Under the pieces are notes generated by a model. That model was not told the DNA's origin and searched no databases. It saw only the letters and a program-made list of their open reading frames with translations. A DNA stretch of 35,208 nt from Sneathiellales bacterium. Its GTDB lineage: Bacteria > Pseudomonadota > Alphaproteobacteria > Sneathiellales > Sneathiellaceae. Of the stretch, positions 1-9,122 are shown in pieces; position 1 is the stretch's first letter, and each line of letters starts with the position of its first letter. Location: contig JAKSCD010000434.1 of NCBI GenBank assembly GCA_022360775.1, positions 1 through 35,208 on the forward strand. Direction: 5' to 3'. The position numbers and the translations under genes are program-made.

Positions 1-762
1 AAGCCATCCGGCTAAACAGATACCGACAAAGGTGATCAGATAGAAACCGAAAAGCCAGTCTCTTGTCTTGTCGCCAAGTTTGAGCGCTGTGGATTTAACA
101 CCGATGAGGATGTCGTCATCCTTGTCCTGATGGGCGTAAATAGTGTCATATCCAAGAGTCCAGGTTATCCCGGCGATATAGAGTATAACGGCCTCCCAGG
201 ATAGTGTGCCGGTGACAGCAACCCAGCCCAGAAGTGCGCCATAATTAAAGGCTATCCCGAGGAAAAATTGAGGCCAGTAGGTAAATCGCTTGGCAAAAGG
301 GTAGATAACAACAAGTATGAGGCTGGCAAGCCCCACCAAAATCGCGTTCAGGTTAAACTGCAAAAGGACCAGTAGCCCGATAAGACATTGAATGCCAAGC
401 CACAGGAAAGCTTGCAAGACAGTAACCTGTCCGCTGGGAATTGGCCTTTTTTTTGACCGCTCAACCATGCCATCGAAATTTCTATCGACGATATCGTTGA
501 TTGTACAGCCGGCACCGCGCATTACAAAAGCACCAATGGCAAATAACAAAAGCAAAAACGGGTCTGGAAAATGTCCCGGCTGGGTCGCCAGGGTGACCGA
601 CCACCAGCAAGGGAAGAGCAGAAGCCAGCTCCCTATAAGGCGATCAAATCGGGAAAGTTTTAAATAGGGTTGCAGCGCGTCAGGCGCATAGGCGTCAACC
701 CAGTTTTTCTTGCTGGCATCAGCAATAATTTTATCTGTTTTGATATCGCTTGTCTTGCGCAT
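1..762 (-). CDS. ubiA: 4-hydroxybenzoate polyprenyltransferase (partial, C-terminus beyond window)
   Basis: UbiA is an integral-membrane prenyltransferase that attaches the polyprenyl tail to 4-hydroxybenzoate in ubiquinone synthesis. Translating the minus strand from ATG 762 gives 254 residues without a stop, running off the left edge. The first Asp-rich motif is visible as INDIVDRNFDG (N89, D90, D93, D97), followed by KRPIPSG. The second signature, GYDTIYAHQDKDDD, lies about 110 residues later. Both motifs bind prenyl diphosphate through Mg2+ in this family. Several hydrophobic helices surround them. The roughly 35-residue polar N-terminus before the first helix is usual in alphaproteobacterial copies. 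No strong ribosome binding site is seen before the ATG. The 86-nt gap to the upstream autotransporter gene leaves room for its own promoter. The GYDTIYAHQDK form separates it from the heme O synthase CtaB, which is also in this window. Confidence 0.95.
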   Translation of the reverse strand, partial: MRKTSDIKTDKIIADASKKNWVDAYAPDALQPYLKLSRFDRLIGSWLLLFPCWWSVTLATQPGHFPDPFLLLLFAIGAFVMRGAGCTINDIVDRNFDGMVERSKKRPIPSGQVTVLQAFLWLGIQCLIGLLVLLQFNLNAILVGLASLILVVIYPFAKRFTYWPQFFLGIAFNYGALLGWVAVTGTLSWEAVILYIAGITWTLGYDTIYAHQDKDDDILIGVKSTALKLGDKTRDWLFGFYLITFVGICLAGWL

Positions 763-848
763 GGGGATCTACATAAAATCTGAATGAACGACTACACTTA
801 TACAGCAATCCTGACCCCTGTACATTTAGCAATTCCCCGCGGGAATAT

Positions 849-3800
849 TTACCATCTAAATTTAAGACCTGCTGAGAAAAGATGATCCTGAAAGTCAGCG
901 GAAATCTCACCATCATATTTGGCATAAAACAAATAATCGGCATTATTCGGTTTTGCGGAATAGGCGAGGCCGATTTTGGCTGAATCACGTGCGACTTCCG
1001 GACCATTAGCGGTGAAGGATACAGTTGGACTGGAAACAAAGCGCGAAGATTGATCCGCAGATTGATCGAGGAATTCATGAGACCATCCGATGCGCGCGAC
1101 CAAGCCATTTGTGAAAGTCTTGCCAACGCGTGTGCCTGTATATTGAATACCAAGTTCTGAAGCGAGTTTTTCAGTTGTACTGCTGTCAACAGACATATTC
1201 AGTGCCCCTGCACCACTTTCATCATAATCTTCATGTTGAATAATGCTGGCATCAAGCCCGACATAAGGGGAGATGACACCGGAAAGTGAATTCATTTTGT
1301 AGTCATAGGCCACTTCAGCATTTGCAAAAGCACCGAAACCACCAAAATCGGCATTTGCTTTGCCGGAAATAGTTGAACGCGACGTCTCATAGTGAATATA
1401 GGCACCTGAAATTGATCCGTTAATATGCCAACCACCATTTAAGTCCCGGGCGCCGTAAAGTCCCCCGCGAAAAACAATGGAATTTCCTTCATCATCCAGA
1501 CCATCTACATCTGAATTCGTATGGGAAACCGCGCCAAAGAGGCCTGCGCTTGTGGATGGTGAAAAATTCTGTTCCACACCAAAAGCGGTGCCGAAAGTGC
1601 GATGATCACTACCCTGGGCATTTTCATTGCTTTCGACTGAACCAAAACCATACGCACCCTCAATCCAGTATTCCCGTCCCCCTGCTGATCTGACAGGAAC
1701 AGCTTCCGAAGAGGCAATAACGACACCATCTTCCGACAAGCTTGCGACACTGGTCCCGCCAATTCTGGAAGTTCGGTTTCGGACAATGTTAGTGATCTTG
1801 TCAGACGCTGTGTTCACAGCCTTCATTGTACTGGTTGTAACGAGGCCAGACTGGGAGCTGAATAGATCCGCAGCTGTTGCGATGGAGATACTATTGAGAG
1901 ATGCTGCCAAGTCTACTGAAACAGTTCCATTATCCAGTGCCGTTGCTACTTTTCTGGAGGCGTTATTGTTTGCAGCTGTCGTGTATGCTTCTTTATTGGC
2001 TGTCAAAATCAGATTATTGGCATTTGAAGAATTCAAGTCAAAATCGATGAAGGTCAGATTTTCAGTGACGGTATAATTCGCACTATTGATCCCGCCATTT
2101 GCCGAATTCAATATCGTAAAAGTATCTCCATCTGCAGGGTTGCCTGATCCATCCTCCTGGATACTAATAGTGATCCCCCCAGCTGTGTCATCTACGACCG
2201 CGCCAGCGCCGTTTACATTGATACGAGATGCTGCGCCACCTGCACTAACCGTCGTGACGATACTAGATCCGGAATTGAAAGTAAGATCATCATTGACAGT
2301 TAAAATGGTGCTGCTATCTGAGCCTGCAATTATGCCGGAAAGGGTAACCGGGTTACCATCCGTTCCATCGCCAGAGATTGTGCCCCCTGTGCCAATATTC
2401 ACAGTGCCATTTAAATTGATAAGACCTGTGCTTGTGAGCGTACCACCGGAGAAATTAATTGTTCCGTTGTTGTTAATGGAGGCGTTGCCAGCGTTTAGAG
2501 TGCTGCCAAGAGACAGTGTCGCCCCGTTGTCAACTGTAACGGTACTATTTGTTGTTGTGAACGTATTGCCAGAAGCGACCGTAAAGGTACCGGAACTGAA
2601 AGTTGCAGTGCCTCCGCCTTCCAATGTCAGGTCATTACTCAGCGTCCAGGCTGTACCGTTCATAGTGAAATTTTCAAATTGATTGAAGGAAGATCCGATT
2701 GTTCCGGTTCCGTTCAAAATCAGATTATCCGTATCACCTGCACCGGCATTAACCGTGCCTGTTACCGAGGTGTTTTGAAGGGTTAAGGTATCATTGCCGG
2801 TCCCTAATGTCATGGAGGCGTTGATATTGCTTTCCGTAAAGGCAAGCGTGTTGGTTCCGGACGTTCCTGAAAAATCGATATTGCCGTTAAATGTATCGCC
2901 AGAAGAACGGATATCGACATCACCGGCACCATCAATATCGAAGCCTGCTGTCACTGTCGCTCCCGAAAGATCAATATCTTTCGCGCCAGCACCATTGAGC
3001 GTTATGAGTCCGCCAATAGTGGAATCTGTGATATCCAGATCATCACTGACTGCGGATTGGGCACTTAAGGTTCCTGTTATGTCAGAGCCACCGGTAATCT
3101 GCATAGTTACAGTATTTCCGAACCCCAGACTAACATTGCCGTTTATTGTGGAGGCGGTAAGGGTCAGGCTGTCATCACCGGTTCCAAGATTCACATTACC
3201 GGTGACCGTAGAACTTCCAACAATAGTGACAGTATCCGCGTTATTTGAACCGTTCAGATTTCCTGTTAGCGTTGAGCCCCCGGAAATACTGACTGAACTG
3301 GAAGTCGCTCCGCCCGCGAGGGTCAGGTTGTTACTAAATCCCGCGCCGTTTTGAAGCGTAAAAACCAGATCTTCACCACCACTTCCGAGAGAGGTCGACG
3401 CGCCATTAGCATCAAAAGCCGCACCAGCGTCGACCGTCAGTGATTTGACGGTTGTGAAGTCAATGGCTTCAATACTGTTTTGAGAACCGCTTAGATCGCT
3501 CAGGATAACAATATTATCGGTACCAGCGAGCGTTATCGCACCACTTATCTTGGTTCCTGTGCCGCTGAAAGTGAGTGTGTTTTCTCCATTACCAAGGGTG
3601 AGATTGCCTGTAAGAGTACTCGTCCCTGTTATGCTGACCGTATTGTCACCACTGCTAAGATCAACCGTGCTGGCCGTCACCGAGCCACCGTCCGATAAAC
3701 TAAATTGGTCGTCAGCTGTTCCCCCGGTGATATTATTTGCACCGAGATTAAGCGTACCGCTATTGGTGACGTTTATAATCAAAGAACCATTGCCAGGAGC

Positions 3801-4331
3801 GAGGTTACCACCAAGGGTCATTGTGGCGTTGTCTATGTTAAGTGTACCTGTACTTCCTGCGCCAACACTGAAGACAAGTGTTCCATTGTTGAAGGTGGAT
3901 CCATTTTCAAGGGTCAATGTCTGGTTGTCTCCGGCCCCTGAACCATCCAATGTGAGGGTTGTGCCGGCATTTGTCATCGTGCTGTTATTCAGGGTCAGAA
4001 CGTTTATACCGGTTTCCAGATCAAAAGATGCGGAGTTGATGGAAGAGTCTGTGACGGTCACAGTATCGGTTGCATCCGCCCCTCCATTAACATTTGCATT
4101 CAAAGTGACATTGTTGAGTGTCAGGCTGTCAGTTCCTTCCTCAAGATCGATATTTGTTGTTATCGTTGTATTTGAGAAAGAAAAATCATCTGCAGCCGCA
4201 TGCCCATTGATAAGCAGAATAGGGGCAAGTGTCGTGGCCAGGAGGAAGCGGGAAAAACGCTGATTGGTTGAAGGTGAAATCTTTTCGTTTTTCAAAGAAA
4301 ATACACTCAAGCTGTTGACTGAATTACTCAA
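849..4331 (-). CDS. Type Va autotransporter, copy 1 (passenger plus C-terminal beta-barrel)
   Basis: This is a 1160-residue secreted/outer-membrane protein. It starts at a TTG (4331-4329), because no ATG is in frame near the N-terminus and a GGAG sits 6 nt upstream. The signal peptide has a long n-region and a hydrophobic core near residues 28-42, with likely cleavage after GHAAA (about 47). Residues 48-800 are low-complexity, rich in Thr, Ser, Gly, Asn and Asp, and Cys-free, with recurring units such as GSTLTGNL and GTGDDSLTL. This is typical of a beta-helix passenger. Residues about 888-1160 form the autotransporter beta-barrel (start YWIEGAYGFGSV, end LKFRW with terminal aromatic), as in the Pfam autotransporter family. 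It is a close paralogue of the next gene (4571-8014). A TTGACA on the minus strand at 4435-4430 could be part of its promoter, but no convincing -10 follows. The passenger function is unknown; adhesion or aggregation is a guess from the class. Confidence 0.9.
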   Translation of the reverse strand: MSNSVNSLSVFSLKNEKISPSTNQRFSRFLLATTLAPILLINGHAAADDFSFSNTTITTNIDLEEGTDSLTLNNVTLNANVNGGADATDTVTVTDSSINSASFDLETGINVLTLNNSTMTNAGTTLTLDGSGAGDNQTLTLENGSTFNNGTLVFSVGAGSTGTLNIDNATMTLGGNLAPGNGSLIINVTNSGTLNLGANNITGGTADDQFSLSDGGSVTASTVDLSSGDNTVSITGTSTLTGNLTLGNGENTLTFSGTGTKISGAITLAGTDNIVILSDLSGSQNSIEAIDFTTVKSLTVDAGAAFDANGASTSLGSGGEDLVFTLQNGAGFSNNLTLAGGATSSSVSISGGSTLTGNLNGSNNADTVTIVGSSTVTGNVNLGTGDDSLTLTASTINGNVSLGFGNTVTMQITGGSDITGTLSAQSAVSDDLDITDSTIGGLITLNGAGAKDIDLSGATVTAGFDIDGAGDVDIRSSGDTFNGNIDFSGTSGTNTLAFTESNINASMTLGTGNDTLTLQNTSVTGTVNAGAGDTDNLILNGTGTIGSSFNQFENFTMNGTAWTLSNDLTLEGGGTATFSSGTFTVASGNTFTTTNSTVTVDNGATLSLGSTLNAGNASINNNGTINFSGGTLTSTGLINLNGTVNIGTGGTISGDGTDGNPVTLSGIIAGSDSSTILTVNDDLTFNSGSSIVTTVSAGGAASRINVNGAGAVVDDTAGGITISIQEDGSGNPADGDTFTILNSANGGINSANYTVTENLTFIDFDLNSSNANNLILTANKEAYTTAANNNASRKVATALDNGTVSVDLAASLNSISIATAADLFSSQSGLVTTSTMKAVNTASDKITNIVRNRTSRIGGTSVASLSEDGVVIASSEAVPVRSAGGREYWIEGAYGFGSVESNENAQGSDHRTFGTAFGVEQNFSPSTSAGLFGAVSHTNSDVDGLDDEGNSIVFRGGLYGARDLNGGWHINGSISGAYIHYETSRSTISGKANADFGGFGAFANAEVAYDYKMNSLSGVISPYVGLDASIIQHEDYDESGAGALNMSVDSSTTEKLASELGIQYTGTRVGKTFTNGLVARIGWSHEFLDQSADQSSRFVSSPTVSFTANGPEVARDSAKIGLAYSAKPNNADYLFYAKYDGEISADFQDHLFSAGLKFRW

Positions 4332-4570
4332 AACCTACTCCATGGAACATTATTTTGTGGAATTTCGTACTATTTTTTTTAGATCTTACACGAATATTCA
4401 ACTATAAGTTTTGTATGGCGGCAAAGGATTGTCAATCGGGTTGATTAACCGGTTTTATTAAAATCTGATGAGTGTGACTTTATTGACTATATGGATATTA
4501 TGGCGCGCGAATTTACGCCTGATACGGGTCTTTGTCGAGAAGGTGCGTATTTACTTTACAGTTGGCAAAT

Positions 4571-7500
4571 TCACCATTGGAACTTTATGCCTGCTGCAAA
4601 AAGATGATTTTCGAGATCTCTGGAGAGTTCACCATCATATTTGGCATAAAATAGATAATTCGCGGCATTGGATTTAGCGGATAATGTGAGACCGATTTTT
4701 GCTGAATCTCTGGTAACCTCTGGCCCGTTGCTGGAAAAAGAAACAGTTGGGCTGGATATGAAACGCGAAGACTGGCTCGCTGATTGATCCAGAAACTCAT
4801 GGGCCCATCCGACGCGAGCAACAATTGCTGCTGTCAGATCTTTTCCCTTTTGCTCGCCAGTAAATTGTAGTCCGAGATTTGAGGAGAGTTTTTCTACACG
4901 ATTACCATCCACAGACATGTTGAGCGCGCCCGCGCCTGTTTCATTATAATCGTTATGCTGGATCACGCTGCCATCCAGACCGACATAGGGGGAGAGGGCC
5001 GCTGACATTCCGGCGAATTGATAATCATAGGCGACTTCGACGTTCGCAAAAGCACCATAACCGTCAAATTCCGCCTTTGCTTCACCGGATACAGTAGATC
5101 GTGATGTATCATAATCAATATAGGCGCCTGAAACAGAACCACTGAAATGCCAGTTTTGACCGAGGTCCAGGCCGGTATAAAGGCCGCCGCGATAAGCAAT
5201 GGTCTTACTATCATCTTCCAGGCCATCAACATCAGAGCCGGTATAGGATACTGCCCCAAAAAGCCCGGCACGGAATAAGGAAGAGAAATTCTGTTCGGCA
5301 CCGAAGGCAAGCCCATAAGTATTGTGTTCACTTCCTTGAGCATTGGCATCGCCATCAACAGAGCCAAATCCGGCGGCCGCTTCAATCCAGTATTCCCGTT
5401 TTGGTAACGATTTAACTGGAACGGCTTCTGAAGAGGCAATAACAACACCGTCTTCAGTAAGTTCAGATACATTTGCCCCGCCGACACGTGAAATGCGACC
5501 TCGAACAACATCGGTAATCTGGCTTGCCGCAGAACCGACGGCATTAACCGTCCCTGTTGTGACCACACCGGACTGTGTCTCCAGAAAATCAACAAATTCG
5601 CTATTGGTCGTAAAGCCGGAGATGATCGCATCCAATTCAGCTGAGATCGTTCCATTATCGAGTGCTGTGGCCACCGATTTTGTTGAGCTGTTGGTTGCCA
5701 GGCTTGCAAATTCTACCTGGCTTTCAGTCGCTGTCGCGACAAGGGTATTTGCATCGGAAGCATCAAGGTCAAAGCTGAAAAAAAGAAAATCGTCTGTAAG
5801 GACATAATTGGAGCTATCAATTCCTCCATTTGCGGAAACGATAAGAGTGAACGTATCTCCATCTGCCGGGGTTGTTGAGCCATCTTCCATCAGATTAAGG
5901 GTTATTCCGCCGGCGCTGTCATCAATAACAGATCCTGCACCGGCAACACTGACAAGTGAAGCTGCACCTCCCGACGTGACAGTCGAGTTGATTGTGGATC
6001 CGTTATTGAGTGTCAGATCATCGTTAATGGTCAGAACAGTACTGCTATCGCTGCCGGTAATAGTGCCAGTCAGGGTGACCGGGTTTCCGTCTGTTCCATC
6101 ACCGGTGATCGTGCCACCAGTTCCTGTGCTCAGTGTCCCACCCAGGCTGATCAATCCTGTTGACGTTAGTGTTCCGCCACTGAAGGATAGCGTACCGGTA
6201 TTGTTAAATGTACCGCTCCCTGCATCCAAAGTACCGGCGAGGGAAAGTGTCGCGCCATTTGACACTGTTGTCGCACTGTTGGTTGTCGTGAAGCTATTAC
6301 CACTTGCGATCGTGAAGGTTCCGGAATTAAAAGCAGCTGTACCGCCTCCTTCAAGTGTAAGTGCTGTATTCAAGGTCCAGGCTGTCCCGTTCATGGAAAA
6401 ATTCTCGAACTGATTGAAATCAGATGCCAACGATCCTGTACCACTCAAAATGAGCTCATCTGTACCACCGGCTCCTGCATTAATCGCATTTGCAAATGAT
6501 GAGTTTTCTACGGTCAGAGTGTCATCATCAGTGTCGAAAATAATATCTGCGTTGATGCTGCTTCCCGAAAAGGACAAGGAGTTATTTCCAGTGGTCCCGC
6601 TGACGTCGATATTGCCGTCGAACTGGTCTCCTGAGGAGGTGAAGGTGAGATCACCAGCACCATCAATATCAAATCCGGCTGTAAAAGTGGAACCTGAAAG
6701 CTCGATATCCTTTGTGCCTGCACCGCTGAGTGTAATCAGGCCGGTGATAGTGGAATCATCGATATCTATATCCTCCGATGTGGAGGCATTGGTGTCGATC
6801 GTGCCGGAAACTGTGGAGCTGTTTGTAATCAGAAGCGTGGCTGTATTACTATTGCCCATATCAACATTTCCGTTGATATCCGATGCATCCAGATTGAGCG
6901 TATCATCTCCCCCCAGGAAAGTGATGTTGCCAGTTAGGGTAGATCCACCGGCGATGTTAAAAACATCATCACTGCTGGTTCCACGCAGGTTACCATTGAG
7001 AGCTGACCCGCCGCTGAAATTTACTTCCGCAGAAGCACCACCCACAACAAACAGAAAGTTGTTTTGAAACTGTGCACCATTTTGCAGATTAAGGACAAGA
7101 GCTTCTCCAGCGGTGCCGAATGTTGTTGAAGCGCCATCAGGGTCAAAGGCGGCACCTCCATCCACGGTTAGCGTTTTCAGCGCAGTGAAATCGAGAGCGT
7201 TTAGATTAGCTTGTACTGTGTTCAGCTCATCTAGGGTTAGGATATTATCCTGCCCGGCGAGCGTTATGGTTCCCGTTACTTTTGCTCCGGTACCACCGAA
7301 AGTAAGGTTGTTCTCGCCGCTGCCTGTAGTGAGATTTCCAACCAGTGAGCCGGTTCCAGTGATGCGAACAACATTATCACCTGATGAGAGATCTACAGTC
7401 CCTGCTGTCACCGTGGCATCTTCTATGATGAGCTGATCCGCACTTGTTCCGCCTGTAATATTATTGGCCCCAAGGTCAACGGTTCCACTATTTGAAACAT

Positions 7501-8014
7501 CTAGAATTAAAGTACCGTTTCCAGGAGCGAGGTTCCCGCCCAGTGTTAAATTGGAATTATCAACTGTGATTGTACCAATGCTGCCGGATCCGACGGTGAA
7601 GACAAGGGTGGGGTTATTGAAGGTGGTTCCGTTGCTTAATGTGAGCGTTTGATAATCGCCTGCTGCAGTTCCGTCCATCGTGAAAGTCGTACCGCCGGTC
7701 GTAAATGTACTGTTATCGAGAGACACGATATTGTCACCGGTTTCAAGGTCGAAAGCCGTCCCTGTAAAAGTGGAGCCAGTGAACGTGACTGTATCCGTTT
7801 CATCCGTTCCGCCAGTAATGGTGCCGCTGAAGGTAGAATTTGTCGCTGTGAGTGTGTCTGTACCCTCACCCATATCGATATTGGTGATAACATTCTGACT
7901 TGTAAAAACAAAATCTGCTGCATTAGCGTAATTATCGACAGTCAGAAAGGGGAGAACGGATGCGGATAATAATAAGCTGGAAAATTGATACAGTTTATTC
8001 CTGCACATACTCAT
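4571..8014 (-). CDS. Type Va autotransporter, copy 2 (paralogue of 849-4331)
   Basis: This is an 1147-residue protein from ATG 8014, preceded by a G-rich ribosome site (GGGGG, 5 nt away). The signal peptide spans residues 1-32, with cleavage likely after YANA. The only cysteine I see is C4, inside the signal peptide. The passenger follows the same plan as the neighbouring copy: matching blocks include FNNPTLVFTVGSGS, LGANNITGGTSADQ, FNQFENFSMNGTAWTL and GDGTDGNPVTLTG. The C-terminal barrel is residues about 875-1147, ending GIKFQW, and it is more alike between the two copies than the passengers are. Acidic repeats such as FLGGDDTLNLD and FDTDDDTLTVE recall RTX nonapeptides but are not regular arrays. 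It lies head-to-tail upstream of copy 1 with a 239-nt gap, so either read-through or a separate promoter could serve copy 1. It is divergent from rsmE across 216 nt. The cargo role is not identifiable from sequence. Confidence 0.9.
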   Translation of the reverse strand: MSMCRNKLYQFSSLLLSASVLPFLTVDNYANAADFVFTSQNVITNIDMGEGTDTLTATNSTFSGTITGGTDETDTVTFTGSTFTGTAFDLETGDNIVSLDNSTFTTGGTTFTMDGTAAGDYQTLTLSNGTTFNNPTLVFTVGSGSIGTITVDNSNLTLGGNLAPGNGTLILDVSNSGTVDLGANNITGGTSADQLIIEDATVTAGTVDLSSGDNVVRITGTGSLVGNLTTGSGENNLTFGGTGAKVTGTITLAGQDNILTLDELNTVQANLNALDFTALKTLTVDGGAAFDPDGASTTFGTAGEALVLNLQNGAQFQNNFLFVVGGASAEVNFSGGSALNGNLRGTSSDDVFNIAGGSTLTGNITFLGGDDTLNLDASDINGNVDMGNSNTATLLITNSSTVSGTIDTNASTSEDIDIDDSTITGLITLSGAGTKDIELSGSTFTAGFDIDGAGDLTFTSSGDQFDGNIDVSGTTGNNSLSFSGSSINADIIFDTDDDTLTVENSSFANAINAGAGGTDELILSGTGSLASDFNQFENFSMNGTAWTLNTALTLEGGGTAAFNSGTFTIASGNSFTTTNSATTVSNGATLSLAGTLDAGSGTFNNTGTLSFSGGTLTSTGLISLGGTLSTGTGGTITGDGTDGNPVTLTGTITGSDSSTVLTINDDLTLNNGSTINSTVTSGGAASLVSVAGAGSVIDDSAGGITLNLMEDGSTTPADGDTFTLIVSANGGIDSSNYVLTDDFLFFSFDLDASDANTLVATATESQVEFASLATNSSTKSVATALDNGTISAELDAIISGFTTNSEFVDFLETQSGVVTTGTVNAVGSAASQITDVVRGRISRVGGANVSELTEDGVVIASSEAVPVKSLPKREYWIEAAAGFGSVDGDANAQGSEHNTYGLAFGAEQNFSSLFRAGLFGAVSYTGSDVDGLEDDSKTIAYRGGLYTGLDLGQNWHFSGSVSGAYIDYDTSRSTVSGEAKAEFDGYGAFANVEVAYDYQFAGMSAALSPYVGLDGSVIQHNDYNETGAGALNMSVDGNRVEKLSSNLGLQFTGEQKGKDLTAAIVARVGWAHEFLDQSASQSSRFISSPTVSFSSNGPEVTRDSAKIGLTLSAKSNAANYLFYAKYDGELSRDLENHLFAAGIKFQW

Positions 8015-8230
8015 TCATTCCCCCTGAACCATTTCCCCAACTTGCTGAATACACTTATTTTTATATTTCAGTAAAAGGAAAGTAACTTCTTCTTTATAAT
8101 GGAAGCTGTTCCTGCGGGCAAATGAATGTCAGTTTTTTCTATTTTATTGAGTGAATAGTTTCCTGCTGTGCAAGATCCAAATTGATATAAGGTAATAAAG
8201 TTAAATTACTGAAGCTATATTGGGTGTTTG

Positions 8231-8971
8231 ATGTCCACAGGAAAATCTCCTATCCGACTTTATGTTACTTCTGATCTCAAAGCCGATCAGGGTGTTTTTC
8301 TTGATAGAAGCCAGGCGCATTATGTTGGCAATGTCATGAGACGGCAGGTTGGAGATCCTGTCATCCTGTTTAATGGAAGAAATGGTGAATGGAGCGGAGA
8401 GTTTCAGGAAATAAAGAAAAATGCTGCCCTGGTCCATGTAATGGAATTGCTACGGGAACAAAAAGCCGAACCTGACCTTCGACTTTATTTTTCACCTCTT
8501 AAAAAAACTCAGACATCACTTGTTATCCAAAAAGCGACAGAACTCGGTGTTTCCGAAATATACCCGGTTCTCACCAGTAGAACCAATGCCGAAAAAATCC
8601 GCCTGGATAAAATGGAACTGCAAGCATTAGAAGCATCTGAGCAATGTGAAAGACTGACAATACCTGTTATACATAAACCGATGAAACTGGATCAGGTTTT
8701 GACCGGACTGGAAGCAGATAGAACACTTGTTTTTTGTAATGAAAGATCAGATGAGGGAAATACGATAAAAGCGTTGCAGCCTTTTATTGGCAGTACCAAG
8801 GTCGCTATATTGATCGGTCCGGAAGGCGGTTTTTCAAAAGAAGAGGCTGACAAGATCGCGTCGCTGGAGAATTGTGTTCCTGTTACTTTAGGGCCCCGTG
8901 TACTTCGGGCGGAAACTGCCGCAATTTCTGTGATTACACTGGTACAGTCAGTCCTCGGTGACTGGCAGTAA
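8231..8971 (+). CDS. rsmE: 16S rRNA (uracil(1498)-N(3))-methyltransferase
   Basis: RsmE methylates N3 of U1498 in the decoding region of 16S rRNA using S-adenosylmethionine. The 246-residue product has the family's N-terminal PUA-like part (VGNVMRRQVGDPVILFNGRNGEW) and the C-terminal SPOUT/trefoil-knot signature. The knot motifs are LIGPEGGFSKEEAD and LGPRVLRAETAAI, where the methyl donor binds. I chose ATG 8231; a TTG directly before it (8228) would add one residue. The ribosome site is weak. The upstream 216-nt gap is shared with the divergent autotransporter. gshA follows on the same strand after 151 nt, an adjacency common in alphaproteobacteria. Between them is a 6-bp inverted repeat (GTAACC, ATCA, GGTTAC at 8977-8992) without a T run. 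Confidence 0.95.
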   Translation: MSTGKSPIRLYVTSDLKADQGVFLDRSQAHYVGNVMRRQVGDPVILFNGRNGEWSGEFQEIKKNAALVHVMELLREQKAEPDLRLYFSPLKKTQTSLVIQKATELGVSEIYPVLTSRTNAEKIRLDKMELQALEASEQCERLTIPVIHKPMKLDQVLTGLEADRTLVFCNERSDEGNTIKALQPFIGSTKVAILIGPEGGFSKEEADKIASLENCVPVTLGPRVLRAETAAISVITLVQSVLGDWQ

Positions 8972-9122
8972 ACAAGGTAACCATCAGGTTACTCAAAAAT
9001 ATTTGCGTGGATTTAACATGTTTTGAATTTGTACTTGAAGCATGGAATTCTATCCATTAAGTCAGTCAAAGCGGTCGGTTTAGGGCGTATGTCCGGCCAG
9101 AATTGTATAAAAGAGGGAAGTT

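Noticed and set aside
832-846. Perfect inverted repeat ATTCCC-CGC-GGGAAT just after the autotransporter 1 stop
   Set aside because: It is a 6-bp stem with a 3-nt loop but no following T run on the minus strand, so it is too weak to call a terminator.
1627-4263. Long plus-strand ORFs (up to 237 codons) opposite autotransporter copy 1
   Set aside because: They are Pro/Val/Ser-rich shadows of the Thr/Gly/Asn repeats on the coding strand, with no domain, no ribosome site and matching shadows in copy 2.
5343-7923. Plus- and minus-strand ORFs overlapping autotransporter copy 2
   Set aside because: They have the same composition effect; the true frame carries the signal peptide and the beta-barrel.
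8977-8992. GTAACC-ATCA-GGTTAC hairpin after rsmE
   Set aside because: The stem is short and half AT, with no T tract; it could be chance.
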